In this document: piece by piece, positions 35,883 through 42,786 of the stretch
How positions within the stretch are numbered: the first letter of the stretch is position 1
Layout of the letters: each line of letters begins with the position of its first letter
Assembly: GCA_007127165.1 (NCBI GenBank)
Contig: SKZV01000257.1
Location: 1-44,589, forward strand
Length of the DNA stretch: 44,589 nt
Source of the DNA: Rhodovibrio sp.
Lineage (GTDB): Bacteria; Pseudomonadota; Alphaproteobacteria; Kiloniellales; Rhodovibrionaceae
Direction: 5' to 3'
Notes under the pieces: model-generated
Seen by the model: the letters and a program-made list of their open reading frames with translations, nothing else
The model's database searches: none
What the model was told of the DNA's origin: nothing
Translations under genes and position numbers: made by a program

Positions 35883-37433
35883 TCAAGCGTCTCCGCCGTT
35901 CTTTTGCAGCATTTCCCGCAAGGCCGTCTTCAGCACCTTACCGTAGTTGTTTTTCGGCAGCGCCTCGACAAAGCGCCATTGCCGGGGCCGCTTGAAACGA
36001 GCGATCTCGGAGAGGCACAAGCGGTCGAGCGCGTCCTCGGTCGGCGGGTCCGCCGCGTCCGCCCTTGCCACCACGAAGGCCACGACCGCCTCGCCCCAAT
36101 CGCCGTGCGGCGTGCCGATCACCGCGACCTCGGCGACGCCGGGATGGCGCAGCAGGACCTCCTCCACCTCGCGCGGGTAGATGTTGCTGCCGCCGGAGAT
36201 GATGACGTCCTTCGCCCGGTCCTTGAGCGTCAGGTAACCATCGGCATCGAAGGCCCCCATGTCGCCGGTCATCAGCCAGCCGTCGCGAATCGTCTCCGCC
36301 GTCGCCTCCGGGCGGTTCCAGTAGCCGGGCATGACGCTCTCGCCGCGCACCACGATCTCGCCGGACTCGCCCGGCGGCAACGCGCGGCCGTCTTCGCCCA
36401 GAATCCGCACCTCGACCACGGCATGGGGCCGTCCCGCGGAGGCCAGACGCGCGGCGTGGCGGGGATGGCCGCTGTCGAGATGGTCGTAGCGCGGCAGGCA
36501 GGTGATCGTCATCGGGCTTTCGCCCTGCCCGTAGATCTGCACGAAGACGCCATGGCCCAACGTCTCCATCGCCCGTTGCAGATCGGCCAGATACATCGGC
36601 CCGCCGCCGTAAACGACGGTCTTCAGGTTGCGCGTGTCCGCCGAGGCGGCGCTTGGGTGCGAGACCAGCCGCTTCACCATCGTGGGAGCCGCGAAGAGCG
36701 CCGCGCCGGGATAGTGCGGCAGCAGTCCGAAAACCTCCGCCGCATCGAACCCGCCGGACTCCGGCACCACGTTGCAGGCTCCCGCCGCAATATGGGGCAG
36801 GATATAAAGCCCGGAGCCGTGCGACATCGGCGCGGGGTGCAGGATCGCCTCGCCGGGCGAGATCGCGTCCACATCGGCGAAGTAGCTCAGCGTCATCGCC
36901 TGCAGCACGCGGTGGGTCAGCATCGCGCCCTTGGGCCGCCCGGTCGTGCCGCTGGTATAGAACAGCCACGCCAGCGCATCGGCGGACACCTCCGCCAGCG
37001 CCATCGGCTCGGCTTGCAGCAGACGCTCGTAATCCGGCGACTCAACCGCCACCACCTCGCGCAGCGTATCCAGCCCCGCGCCCGCCCGCGCGACCGGCGC
37101 GGCCAATTCGGCGGTGACGAAGGCGAGGCTCGCGCCGCTGTCTTCCAGGATGAAGCGGATTTCCTTCTCGTGCAGCTTGGCGTTCACCGGCACCGCCGCG
37201 AGTCCCGCGTGCCAGCAGGCATACAGCAGCTCGATATAGGCGGGATGGTTCTTCATGACCAGGGCCACCCGCGCTCCGCCCTCCAGCCCCAGCCGCCCGC
37301 GCAACGCTCCCGCCAGGACCGCGACGCGTTGCGACAGCGCGGCATAATCCAGCACCCCGCGCGATCCGAGGGCCACCGCGGGCAACTCCCGCCGCACAGT
37401 CCCGCAGCGATGCAAAAGCGCTGCCAGGTTCAT
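35883..37433 (-). CDS. Acyl-CoA synthetase (AMP-dependent ligase)
   Basis: Predicted to activate a carboxylic acid to its CoA thioester with ATP. The 516-residue protein has the adenylation motif YTSGTTGRPKGAML (about 159-172), GGGPMYLADL, YGQGESPMTITCLP, GYWNRPEATAETIRDGWLMTGDMGAFDADGYLTLKDRAKDVIISGGSNIYPREVEEVL and near the end LPKNNYGKVLK, whose lysine is the catalytic one. Substrate (fatty, aromatic or short-chain acid) cannot be told from sequence. The ATG at 37433 follows GGGGAGG with 7 bases between; an in-frame ATG at 37457 is less likely. The next gene upstream on the other strand starts 239 bases away. Confidence 0.88.
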   Translation of the reverse strand: MNLAALLHRCGTVRRELPAVALGSRGVLDYAALSQRVAVLAGALRGRLGLEGGARVALVMKNHPAYIELLYACWHAGLAAVPVNAKLHEKEIRFILEDSGASLAFVTAELAAPVARAGAGLDTLREVVAVESPDYERLLQAEPMALAEVSADALAWLFYTSGTTGRPKGAMLTHRVLQAMTLSYFADVDAISPGEAILHPAPMSHGSGLYILPHIAAGACNVVPESGGFDAAEVFGLLPHYPGAALFAAPTMVKRLVSHPSAASADTRNLKTVVYGGGPMYLADLQRAMETLGHGVFVQIYGQGESPMTITCLPRYDHLDSGHPRHAARLASAGRPHAVVEVRILGEDGRALPPGESGEIVVRGESVMPGYWNRPEATAETIRDGWLMTGDMGAFDADGYLTLKDRAKDVIISGGSNIYPREVEEVLLRHPGVAEVAVIGTPHGDWGEAVVAFVVARADAADPPTEDALDRLCLSEIARFKRPRQWRFVEALPKNNYGKVLKTALREMLQKNGGDA

Positions 37434-37586
37434 CGCCGAACCTCCCCAAGTCTGCATTCCATGTTATGTTTAATGGCTACAGGGGTATTGCAGTATGGTC
37501 AATCGCGCTGCCCCTGGCCCGTGGGTTTACAACACTCTCCCTCAATTTGCCTTATTCCTTTGTTAGCATTTGATCACGCAGGATAG

Positions 37587-37623
37587 GGCGTACGCTTTGG
37601 AGCGTACAGATTGGACGTACGCC
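37587..37623 (+). promoter_or_regulatory. Triple CGTAC sites upstream of TAXI gene
   Basis: CGTAC occurs at 37589-37593, 37603-37607 and 37616-37620, 13-14 bases apart, and the outer copies form an inverted repeat GGCGTACG/CGTACGCC (37587-37594, 37616-37623). They lie 50-86 bases before the TAXI start. The arrangement suggests binding of a regulator in more than one register; none is known to me for this motif. Confidence 0.4.
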
Positions 37624-37672
37624 AGCGCGCCTGATAAGGTATGAGGGACGACAGGTCGGAAAGGCGGATAGC

Positions 37673-38764
37673 ATGATCGCCCGCGACAATCGCTTGCGCA
37701 GCGCTGCGGTGATCCTTTTGGGACTTGCGATGCTAGGCGTCGCGGTTCTCGGCCTGGGGCAGTACGCCACGGCCAATACCGAATTGAAGTTCTTCCGCAT
37801 CGGCACCGCCTCGACCGCCGGTACGTACTTTCCCATAGGCGGCGTTCTCGCGAATGCGATCAGCCATCCACCGGGCAGCCGGGAATGCGCGCGCGGCGGC
37901 AGTTGCGGCGTGCCCGGCATGATCGCGACCGTCCAATCCACCGAGGGCTCGGTCGACAACGTGAACCTTCTGGATCAGGGCCGGGTAGAGTCGGCGCTGA
38001 TCCAGGCGGATGTCGCCTATTGGGCGCACAGCGGCGAAGGTTTGTTCGAGGAGCGCGGCCCGGTGGAGGGCATCCGCGCGATCGCAAACCTCTATCCCGA
38101 AGCGATTCACCTTGTGGTGCGCGCGGGTATGGGCGTGCGCCAGGTGGAGGATCTTAAGGGCCTGCGGATTTCGCTGGATGCCGAGGGCTCGGGCACGCGG
38201 GCCGACGCGACGCTGATCCTGGACGCCTACGACGTCGGCCTCGACGAGATCGAGGTTTACGAGCTGCCCGCGGGCGAGTCGGCGGATATGATGCGCGAGG
38301 ACGAATTGGACGGCTTTTTCTTCGTGGCCGGGACGCCTGCGCGGGCGATTTCCAATCTGGCGCGCGAGGTTCCGCTGACGCTGGTGCCGATCCGCGGTCC
38401 CAATGCCGAAGCCTTGTTGGAGCGTTATCCCTTCTTCACCGAACACGCCATTCTACCCGGCACCTATCAGAACGTGTCGCACACTCAAACGCTGTCGGTC
38501 GGCGCGCAATGGATGGTCGACGCCGAGGTGGACGAAGAGACCGTCTACCTCATCACCCGGGCCCTCTGGCATCCGACGAACCGGGCCTTGCTGGACAACA
38601 GCCATCCGAAAGCGCGGCAGATCCGCCTAGAGACGGCACTGGAGGGTGTCGGCGTGCCGCTGCATCCCGGCGCCCAGCGTTACTACGCCGAAATTGGGCT
38701 GATCCCGCCGGGCGGCGAGGCCGAAGACCGGCGGCCTGTAGCGATTCCGGCGCAGGGCGAGTAG
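37673..38764 (+). CDS. TAXI-type TRAP solute-binding protein, orphan
   Basis: Secreted or membrane-anchored binding protein of the TAXI (TRAP-associated extracytoplasmic immunogenic) family, 363 residues. Residues ~8-34 are an N-terminal hydrophobic segment (signal or anchor), followed by FFRIGTASTAGTYFPIGGVLANAIS, the family's characteristic opening. ALIQADVAYWAHSGEG, RAIANLYPEAIHLVVR, LKGLRISLDAEGSGTRADATLILDAYDV and NSHPKAR are also typical. No TRAP permease genes adjoin, so it must work with a permease elsewhere or act as a sensor. GGAAAGGCGG is about 6 bases before the ATG. The ligand is unknown. Confidence 0.9.
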   Translation: MIARDNRLRSAAVILLGLAMLGVAVLGLGQYATANTELKFFRIGTASTAGTYFPIGGVLANAISHPPGSRECARGGSCGVPGMIATVQSTEGSVDNVNLLDQGRVESALIQADVAYWAHSGEGLFEERGPVEGIRAIANLYPEAIHLVVRAGMGVRQVEDLKGLRISLDAEGSGTRADATLILDAYDVGLDEIEVYELPAGESADMMREDELDGFFFVAGTPARAISNLAREVPLTLVPIRGPNAEALLERYPFFTEHAILPGTYQNVSHTQTLSVGAQWMVDAEVDEETVYLITRALWHPTNRALLDNSHPKARQIRLETALEGVGVPLHPGAQRYYAEIGLIPPGGEAEDRRPVAIPAQGE

Positions 38765-38773
38765 GGCTGAGCG

Positions 38774-38955
38774 CTACAGTTCCGGCCACCATGTCCAGCC
38801 GTCGCGCTCAAGGATTCTCGATGACCCACGGTTCCTTGGCGGCGGCTTGGCTCGATCTCTTCGAAATCCGCCCCCGTCTGCTTCAGCGCCAGCCACACCC
38901 GCAACGACCACGACGAATAGGTCTTGTTCCCCAGCACGATCTTCAAATCGGCCAT
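38774..38955 (-). pseudogene. Glutathione S-transferase remnant
   Basis: The minus strand begins MADLKIVLGNKTYSSWSLRVWLALKQTGADFEEI (38955 down to ~38853), the normal N-terminus of a GST-like protein, with a ribosome-like GGAG upstream. Then the frame breaks: about 30 bases on, a second frame reads AAAKEPWVIE, which resembles the EPWVI tail of such GSTs, and a third frame reads ILERDGWTWWPEL and a stop at 38774. Head and tail are present; the middle ~170-190 codons are missing. This is an internally deleted pseudogene with at least two frame changes. It converges with the TAXI gene. Confidence 0.72.
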
Positions 38956-39059
38956 GGCTGCGCGCTCCCTCTCCTTTACGGCATTCGCCAGGATGGCACG
39001 CGCATGCGTTCCGGGCTAGGCTTACGCTCCCAGCGAATCAGCTATGGAGCCGGACGACA

Positions 39060-40442
39060 ATGCAATACCTGCTCGACCGAGCCGAGAGCGCGAGCGTTCC
39101 GATCACCCCGCTGCGCAAGGCGGAGCTTGACGACTGGCTCGCCGCGCAGCCCGCGCGCGTCGCGGCCTGGGCCCGTGCCGCCGGTTTCACCGCCAAGGCC
39201 GCGAGCCACCTGTTGATACCGGGCGAAAGCGGCGAGGCGGAGCGCGTGCTGCTGGGGGTCGAGGCGGGCGAGGACATCTGGTCCTACGCCGCGCTGCCGA
39301 CCGCCCTGCCGGAGCGCGGCTATCACCTCGACGCGCCGTTGGAGGAGCGGGCGGCTACTCTGGCGGCGCTTGGCTGGGCGCTTGGGTGTTACGCCTTCGA
39401 CCGCTACAAGACCCGCGAGCGCCAGCCCGCCCGGCTGGCTTGGCCAGAAGCCGCCGCGCGCGTCGAGGCCACCCGGCTAGCCGAAGCGACGATGCTGGCC
39501 CGCGATCTGGTCAACAGCCCGGCGAACGATATGGGGCCGGAGGAACTGGCCGAGGCGGTGCGCGCCGAGGGCAAGCGCTACAATGCCAAGGTGAACGTCA
39601 TCGCGGGCGACCAGCTTTTGCGCAAGAACTACCCGCTGATCCATGCCGTCGGCCGGGCCAGTGCGCGCGAGCCCCGGCTGGTCGATCTGCGCTGGCAGGG
39701 CGGCGGACGCGACGTGCCGAAGGTGACGTTGGTGGGCAAGGGCGTTTGCTTCGACACCGGCGGGCTCGACCTCAAACCCTCCTCCGGCATGTTGCTGATG
39801 AAGAAGGACATGGGCGGCGCCGCGCATGCCTTGGCGTTGGCGCGGATGGTGATGGACGCCAAGCTTCCGGTAACCCTGCGGCTGCTGATCCCGGCGGTTG
39901 AGAACAGCGTCTCCGGCAACGCCTTCCGCCCGCGCGACGTGCTGAAGAGCCGCAAGGGCGTGACCGTTGAGGTCGGCAACACCGATGCCGAAGGGCGGCT
40001 GGTGCTGGCCGATGCGTTGAGCGAGGCGGGCGAGGATTCGCCGGACCTCGTGCTGGACTTCGCGACCCTGACAGGGGCGGCGCGCGTGGCGCTGGGGCCG
40101 GAACTCCCGGCGGTCTTCACCAACGACGACAGGCTGGCGCGCCTGCTGAGCGAGGCGGGCGAGGCGGAGCAGGACCCGGTGTGGCGGATGCCGCTCCACG
40201 AGCCCTACCGCCGCTGGCTGGAGAACCCGGTCGCCGACCTCTCCAATGTATCCGAGGGCGGTTTCGCGGGCGCGATCACGGCCGCCCTATTCCTGCGCGA
40301 GTTCGCCCCGGAAAAGGCCGCCTGGGCCCACTTCGACGTCATGGCCTGGAACCCCTCCGCCCGCCCCGGCCGCCCGAAAGGCGGCGAGGCGATGGGCCTG
40401 CGCGCCGCCTTCAAAGCCATCCAATCCTGGCTCCCCTCCTAA
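39060..40442 (+). CDS. M17 leucyl aminopeptidase
   Basis: Cytosolic metal-dependent aminopeptidase removing N-terminal residues from peptides. The 460-residue protein holds the M17 signature NTDAEGRLVLADAL (about 308-321), GKGVCFDTGGLDLKPSSGMLLMKKDMGGAA with the metal-binding Lys and Asp residues, and the closing SEGGFAGAITAALFLREFA...WAHFDVMAWNPSARPGRPKGGEAMGLRA. The N-terminal domain is shorter than that of E. coli PepA, as in the alphaproteobacterial type. The ATG at 39060 was chosen from GGAG about 10 bases upstream; the frame is open to 38847 but without resemblance. Confidence 0.95.
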   Translation: MQYLLDRAESASVPITPLRKAELDDWLAAQPARVAAWARAAGFTAKAASHLLIPGESGEAERVLLGVEAGEDIWSYAALPTALPERGYHLDAPLEERAATLAALGWALGCYAFDRYKTRERQPARLAWPEAAARVEATRLAEATMLARDLVNSPANDMGPEELAEAVRAEGKRYNAKVNVIAGDQLLRKNYPLIHAVGRASAREPRLVDLRWQGGGRDVPKVTLVGKGVCFDTGGLDLKPSSGMLLMKKDMGGAAHALALARMVMDAKLPVTLRLLIPAVENSVSGNAFRPRDVLKSRKGVTVEVGNTDAEGRLVLADALSEAGEDSPDLVLDFATLTGAARVALGPELPAVFTNDDRLARLLSEAGEAEQDPVWRMPLHEPYRRWLENPVADLSNVSEGGFAGAITAALFLREFAPEKAAWAHFDVMAWNPSARPGRPKGGEAMGLRAAFKAIQSWLPS

Positions 40443-40457
40443 GCCGATGCGAAGCAT

Positions 40458-40483
40458 CCCCTCTCCCGTGAAGCGGGAGAGGG
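40458..40483. repeat. REP-like palindrome, copy 1
   Basis: CCCTCTCCCG (40459-40468) / CGGGAGAGGG (40474-40483), loop TGAAG, 16 bases after the aminopeptidase stop. The same 10-base arms recur at 42748-42771. Such CTCTCCCG-GAAG-CGGGAGAG palindromes are dispersed in many GC-rich genomes. A second short hairpin CATTGC/GCAATG follows (40491-40507). Confidence 0.75.
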
Positions 40484-40700
40484 AGGGGCCCATTGCCCTT
40501 CGCAATGGGAAGGAGAGAGCCCGCTACCCTCCGAGCCTCCGCCAGTTACTTAAAATCCACATCACACTTCCGCGAGCGAGACGCCTCGCCGCTGGTGCGA
40601 GTCGATTCCACCTTTCGCTTCCGGCGTGTTCGCGCTACCGTTCCGGTGCTGCAACGAGACAGCCCGCCGAGAGAGAGCATTCGGCGACGGGGGGGTGCGC

Positions 40701-41039
40701 GTGAAGCTCGATCCGAAGGAGGCCCTGGCGCTCTGGCGCTCGGTGACGCTCGCCAGCATGACACGCGGCCAGCCGGACCTTACGACGCGCCAAATGGCCG
40801 TCCTCATGCAGGTCTATCTGGCCGAACCGCCCCACACCATCCGCGGCCTTTCCGCTCTCCTAAAAATCTCCAAACCCGCCACCACCCGCGCCGTGGACCG
40901 CCTCGCCACCCTCGGCTACCTCCGCCGCAAACCCGACGAAACCGACCGCCGCAGCATCCTGATCCAACGCACCGTCGCGGGCTCGGTGTTTCTAAGGGAG
41001 TTCGGGGATCTTGCGGCGAAGGAAGCGGCGGGGGTTTGA
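40701..41039 (+). CDS. MarR-like winged-helix regulator
   Basis: A 112-residue MarR-type protein: VKLDPKEALALWRSVTLASM, LTTRQMAVLMQVYLAEPPHTIRGLSALLKISKPATTRAVDRLATLGYLRRKPDETDRRSILIQRTVAGSVFLREF. The RGLS.LL.ISKPA..RA.DRL segment is the recognition helix and wing, close to a family common in Alphaproteobacteria. I used the GTG at 40701, with GGGGGG 5 bases upstream, because family members start M.LDP.EALALWR; upstream in-frame codons at 40626 add an unrelated stretch. Ligand and targets are unknown. It stands alone, with a repeat on each side. Confidence 0.85.
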   Translation: MKLDPKEALALWRSVTLASMTRGQPDLTTRQMAVLMQVYLAEPPHTIRGLSALLKISKPATTRAVDRLATLGYLRRKPDETDRRSILIQRTVAGSVFLREFGDLAAKEAAGV

Positions 41040-41415
41040 GGGAGGGATAAGGTTTCACAATGCCTAAAGATCCGACCACGCGCAGTGGCTAAGTACCAGT
41101 CATTGCACTCCTCCTACCGCGCCTAGAGCATGTTCAGGCGAAGTGGATACCGGTTCGCCGGAAAAAAACTCTAGATACTCTTGAATTAGCGTTTCCCCGC
41201 TCGCGAGCTTTGAACAAAGATTAAGAGTGGGATCGTCGCAAATACGGTCCCCGGTTCGAAGCGCCCGCCACACTGAAACATGGCAGGTCATCGAAATACG
41301 CTTCATGCATGATTCATGTAACTGTTGGTTAGCGCCCCCTGAACCTTGCATCCCCCCGCTCCCCGCCTCACCCTGTAACGTCATAACCAAGTTCCCGTCC
41401 TCCCGGAGTCCATGG
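41040..41415. other. Intergenic region with RIME-like repeat and palindrome
   Basis: 376 bases with no gene. It holds a RIME-like repeat (41123-41174) and, 104 bases before the MgtC-like start, the 10-base palindrome TCATGCATGA (41303-41312) followed by another TTCATG. The latter may be an operator for the MgtC-like gene. No RNA gene recognised. Confidence 0.5.
41123..41174. repeat. RIME-like mosaic palindromic element, copy 2
   Basis: Outer arms CTAGAG (41123-41128) / CTCTAG (41169-41174) and inner hairpin GGCGAA (41137-41142) / TTCGCC (41154-41159). The core GGCGAAGTGGATACCGGTTC differs by one base from the copy at 16946. This copy is shorter than the first, lacking the GTTCCGATT palindrome. 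Confidence 0.75.
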
Positions 41416-42696
41416 ATGCCCGAGACCCTCGTTCTATTCGAACGCGCCGCCGTGGCCCTTGCAGTTGGGTTGTTGATCGGGCTGGAGCGGGGGTGGAAGA
41501 CGCGGGAGCTCGGAGAGGGGCAGAGGGTTGCGGGGGTCAGAACGTTCGGGGCGATCGGGCTGCTGGGCGGGCTTGCGGCGTTTTTGACGCTGGTGACCGA
41601 AGCCTTGACGTTGGCGGCGGTGACGTTGGGGATGGCAGGGTTGGTTAGCCTGAATTACTGGTTCCGGCTGCAACGCGGCGAGGACCTCGGCTCGACGACC
41701 GTGGTTGCGGCGCTGTCAACCTTTGTTCTGGGCGCGCTGGCGGGATTTGGAGAGCAAGCGATTGCCGGAGCGGCAGCGGTGGGGCTGGCCGTGTTGCTCG
41801 GAGCCAAGCAGGAACTGCACGGCTTCGTCGCCCGGATCGAGTGGAAGGAACTGCGCGCGATCCTGCAATTCCTGGTAATCTCGGTCATCCTGCTGCCGAT
41901 CCTTCCGAACGAGGCGTTCGGGCCGTTCGATGCGTTCAACCCCTATCGCATCTGGTGGATGGTCGTGCTGATCTCGGGGTTGAGCGGGCTCGGCTATGCC
42001 GCCGTGAAGATCGTCGGGCCGGAGCGCGGCATTATGCTGACCGGCCTGCTCGGCGGGCTTGCATCGTCCACCGTCACCACGATCAACCTGTCGCGCCTGG
42101 GCCGGGGTGCGCAAAGCGAAGCCGCCGCGCAGCCGCTGCTGGCCTCCGCCGTGGTCGCCGCCACCGCGACCATGTATCCGCGCATTCTGATCGTGGTCGC
42201 GGTGGTGGCGCCGGGGCTGCTGCCGGTGCTGGCCTGGCCGCTGTTGCTGGCGGCGGCCTCGGTGCTCATTGCGGTGGGCTGGCGCTTCAAGCACGGGATG
42301 ACGCCGGAGCATCCCGAATCGCTGCAACCCCGCAACCCCTTCGACCTGCGCTTCGTCTTGCTGTTCGCCGTCTTGCTGACCGTGGTGATGGTGGTCGCGC
42401 GCGGCTTGCAAACTTGGGTTGGCGAAGGCGGGCTCTACACTCTCGCCGCCGTCGCCGGACTGAGCGACGTGGACGCAATTACTCTATCGCTGTCCACCAT
42501 GGCGACCGATGGAACGGTCGGCATGGTCACGGCCGCCACGGGGATCGTCATCGTGGCGGCGGTCAACACGCTCGTGAAGCCAGTTTTCGTCCTGGCAATC
42601 GCGGGCTGGCGCATGGCGGCCCACACCCTGATCCCCTTCGCCATCGGCCTCGCCGGAGGCGGCGTCGGGCTTTATGTGGCTCGCGGATTGGCCTGA
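41416..42696 (+). CDS. MgtC/SapB and DUF4010 membrane protein
   Basis: A 426-residue integral membrane protein with about 11-12 helices. The N-terminal ~140 residues match the MgtC/SapB pattern (AVALAVGLLIGLERGWKTRE...GVRTFGAIGLLGGLAAFLT), and the rest matches DUF4010 (AKQELHGFVARIEWKELRAILQFLVISVILLPILPN, then GLLGGLASSTVTTINLSRLGR and GLSDVDAITLS). MgtC proteins are linked to growth in low magnesium; this two-part version is common and its substrate is unknown. The ATG at 41416 has GGAG 7 bases upstream. It may respond to a palindrome near 41303. Confidence 0.88.
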   Translation: MPETLVLFERAAVALAVGLLIGLERGWKTRELGEGQRVAGVRTFGAIGLLGGLAAFLTLVTEALTLAAVTLGMAGLVSLNYWFRLQRGEDLGSTTVVAALSTFVLGALAGFGEQAIAGAAAVGLAVLLGAKQELHGFVARIEWKELRAILQFLVISVILLPILPNEAFGPFDAFNPYRIWWMVVLISGLSGLGYAAVKIVGPERGIMLTGLLGGLASSTVTTINLSRLGRGAQSEAAAQPLLASAVVAATATMYPRILIVVAVVAPGLLPVLAWPLLLAAASVLIAVGWRFKHGMTPEHPESLQPRNPFDLRFVLLFAVLLTVVMVVARGLQTWVGEGGLYTLAAVAGLSDVDAITLSLSTMATDGTVGMVTAATGIVIVAAVNTLVKPVFVLAIAGWRMAAHTLIPFAIGLAGGGVGLYVARGLA

Positions 42697-42720
42697 TAGG
42701 AGAGCAAGAGCCCTCACCCT

Positions 42721-42771
42721 CCCGCTGCGAAGGGGCAGCGGGCCCCTCCCTCTCCCGGAAGCGGGAGAGGG
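42721..42771. repeat. REP-like palindromes, copy 2
   Basis: Two hairpins in tandem: CCCGCTGC (42721-42728) / GCAGCGGG (42735-42742), and CCCTCTCCCG (42748-42757) / CGGGAGAGGG (42762-42771) with loop GAAG. The second is the same as the copy at 40459. They sit between the convergent MgtC-like and nrdJ genes and may end transcription from both. Confidence 0.75.
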
Positions 42772-42786
42772 GAAATCTCCGGAGGG

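Noticed and set aside
35757-37586. A 609-codon plus-strand frame opposite the acyl-CoA ligase
   Set aside because: Shadow of a gene with all adenylation motifs; starts inside gloA.
38847-39059. N-terminal extension of the M17 aminopeptidase by 71 codons
   Set aside because: It crosses the GST remnant on the other strand and lacks family resemblance; the GGAG site and MQYLL start at 39060 are better.
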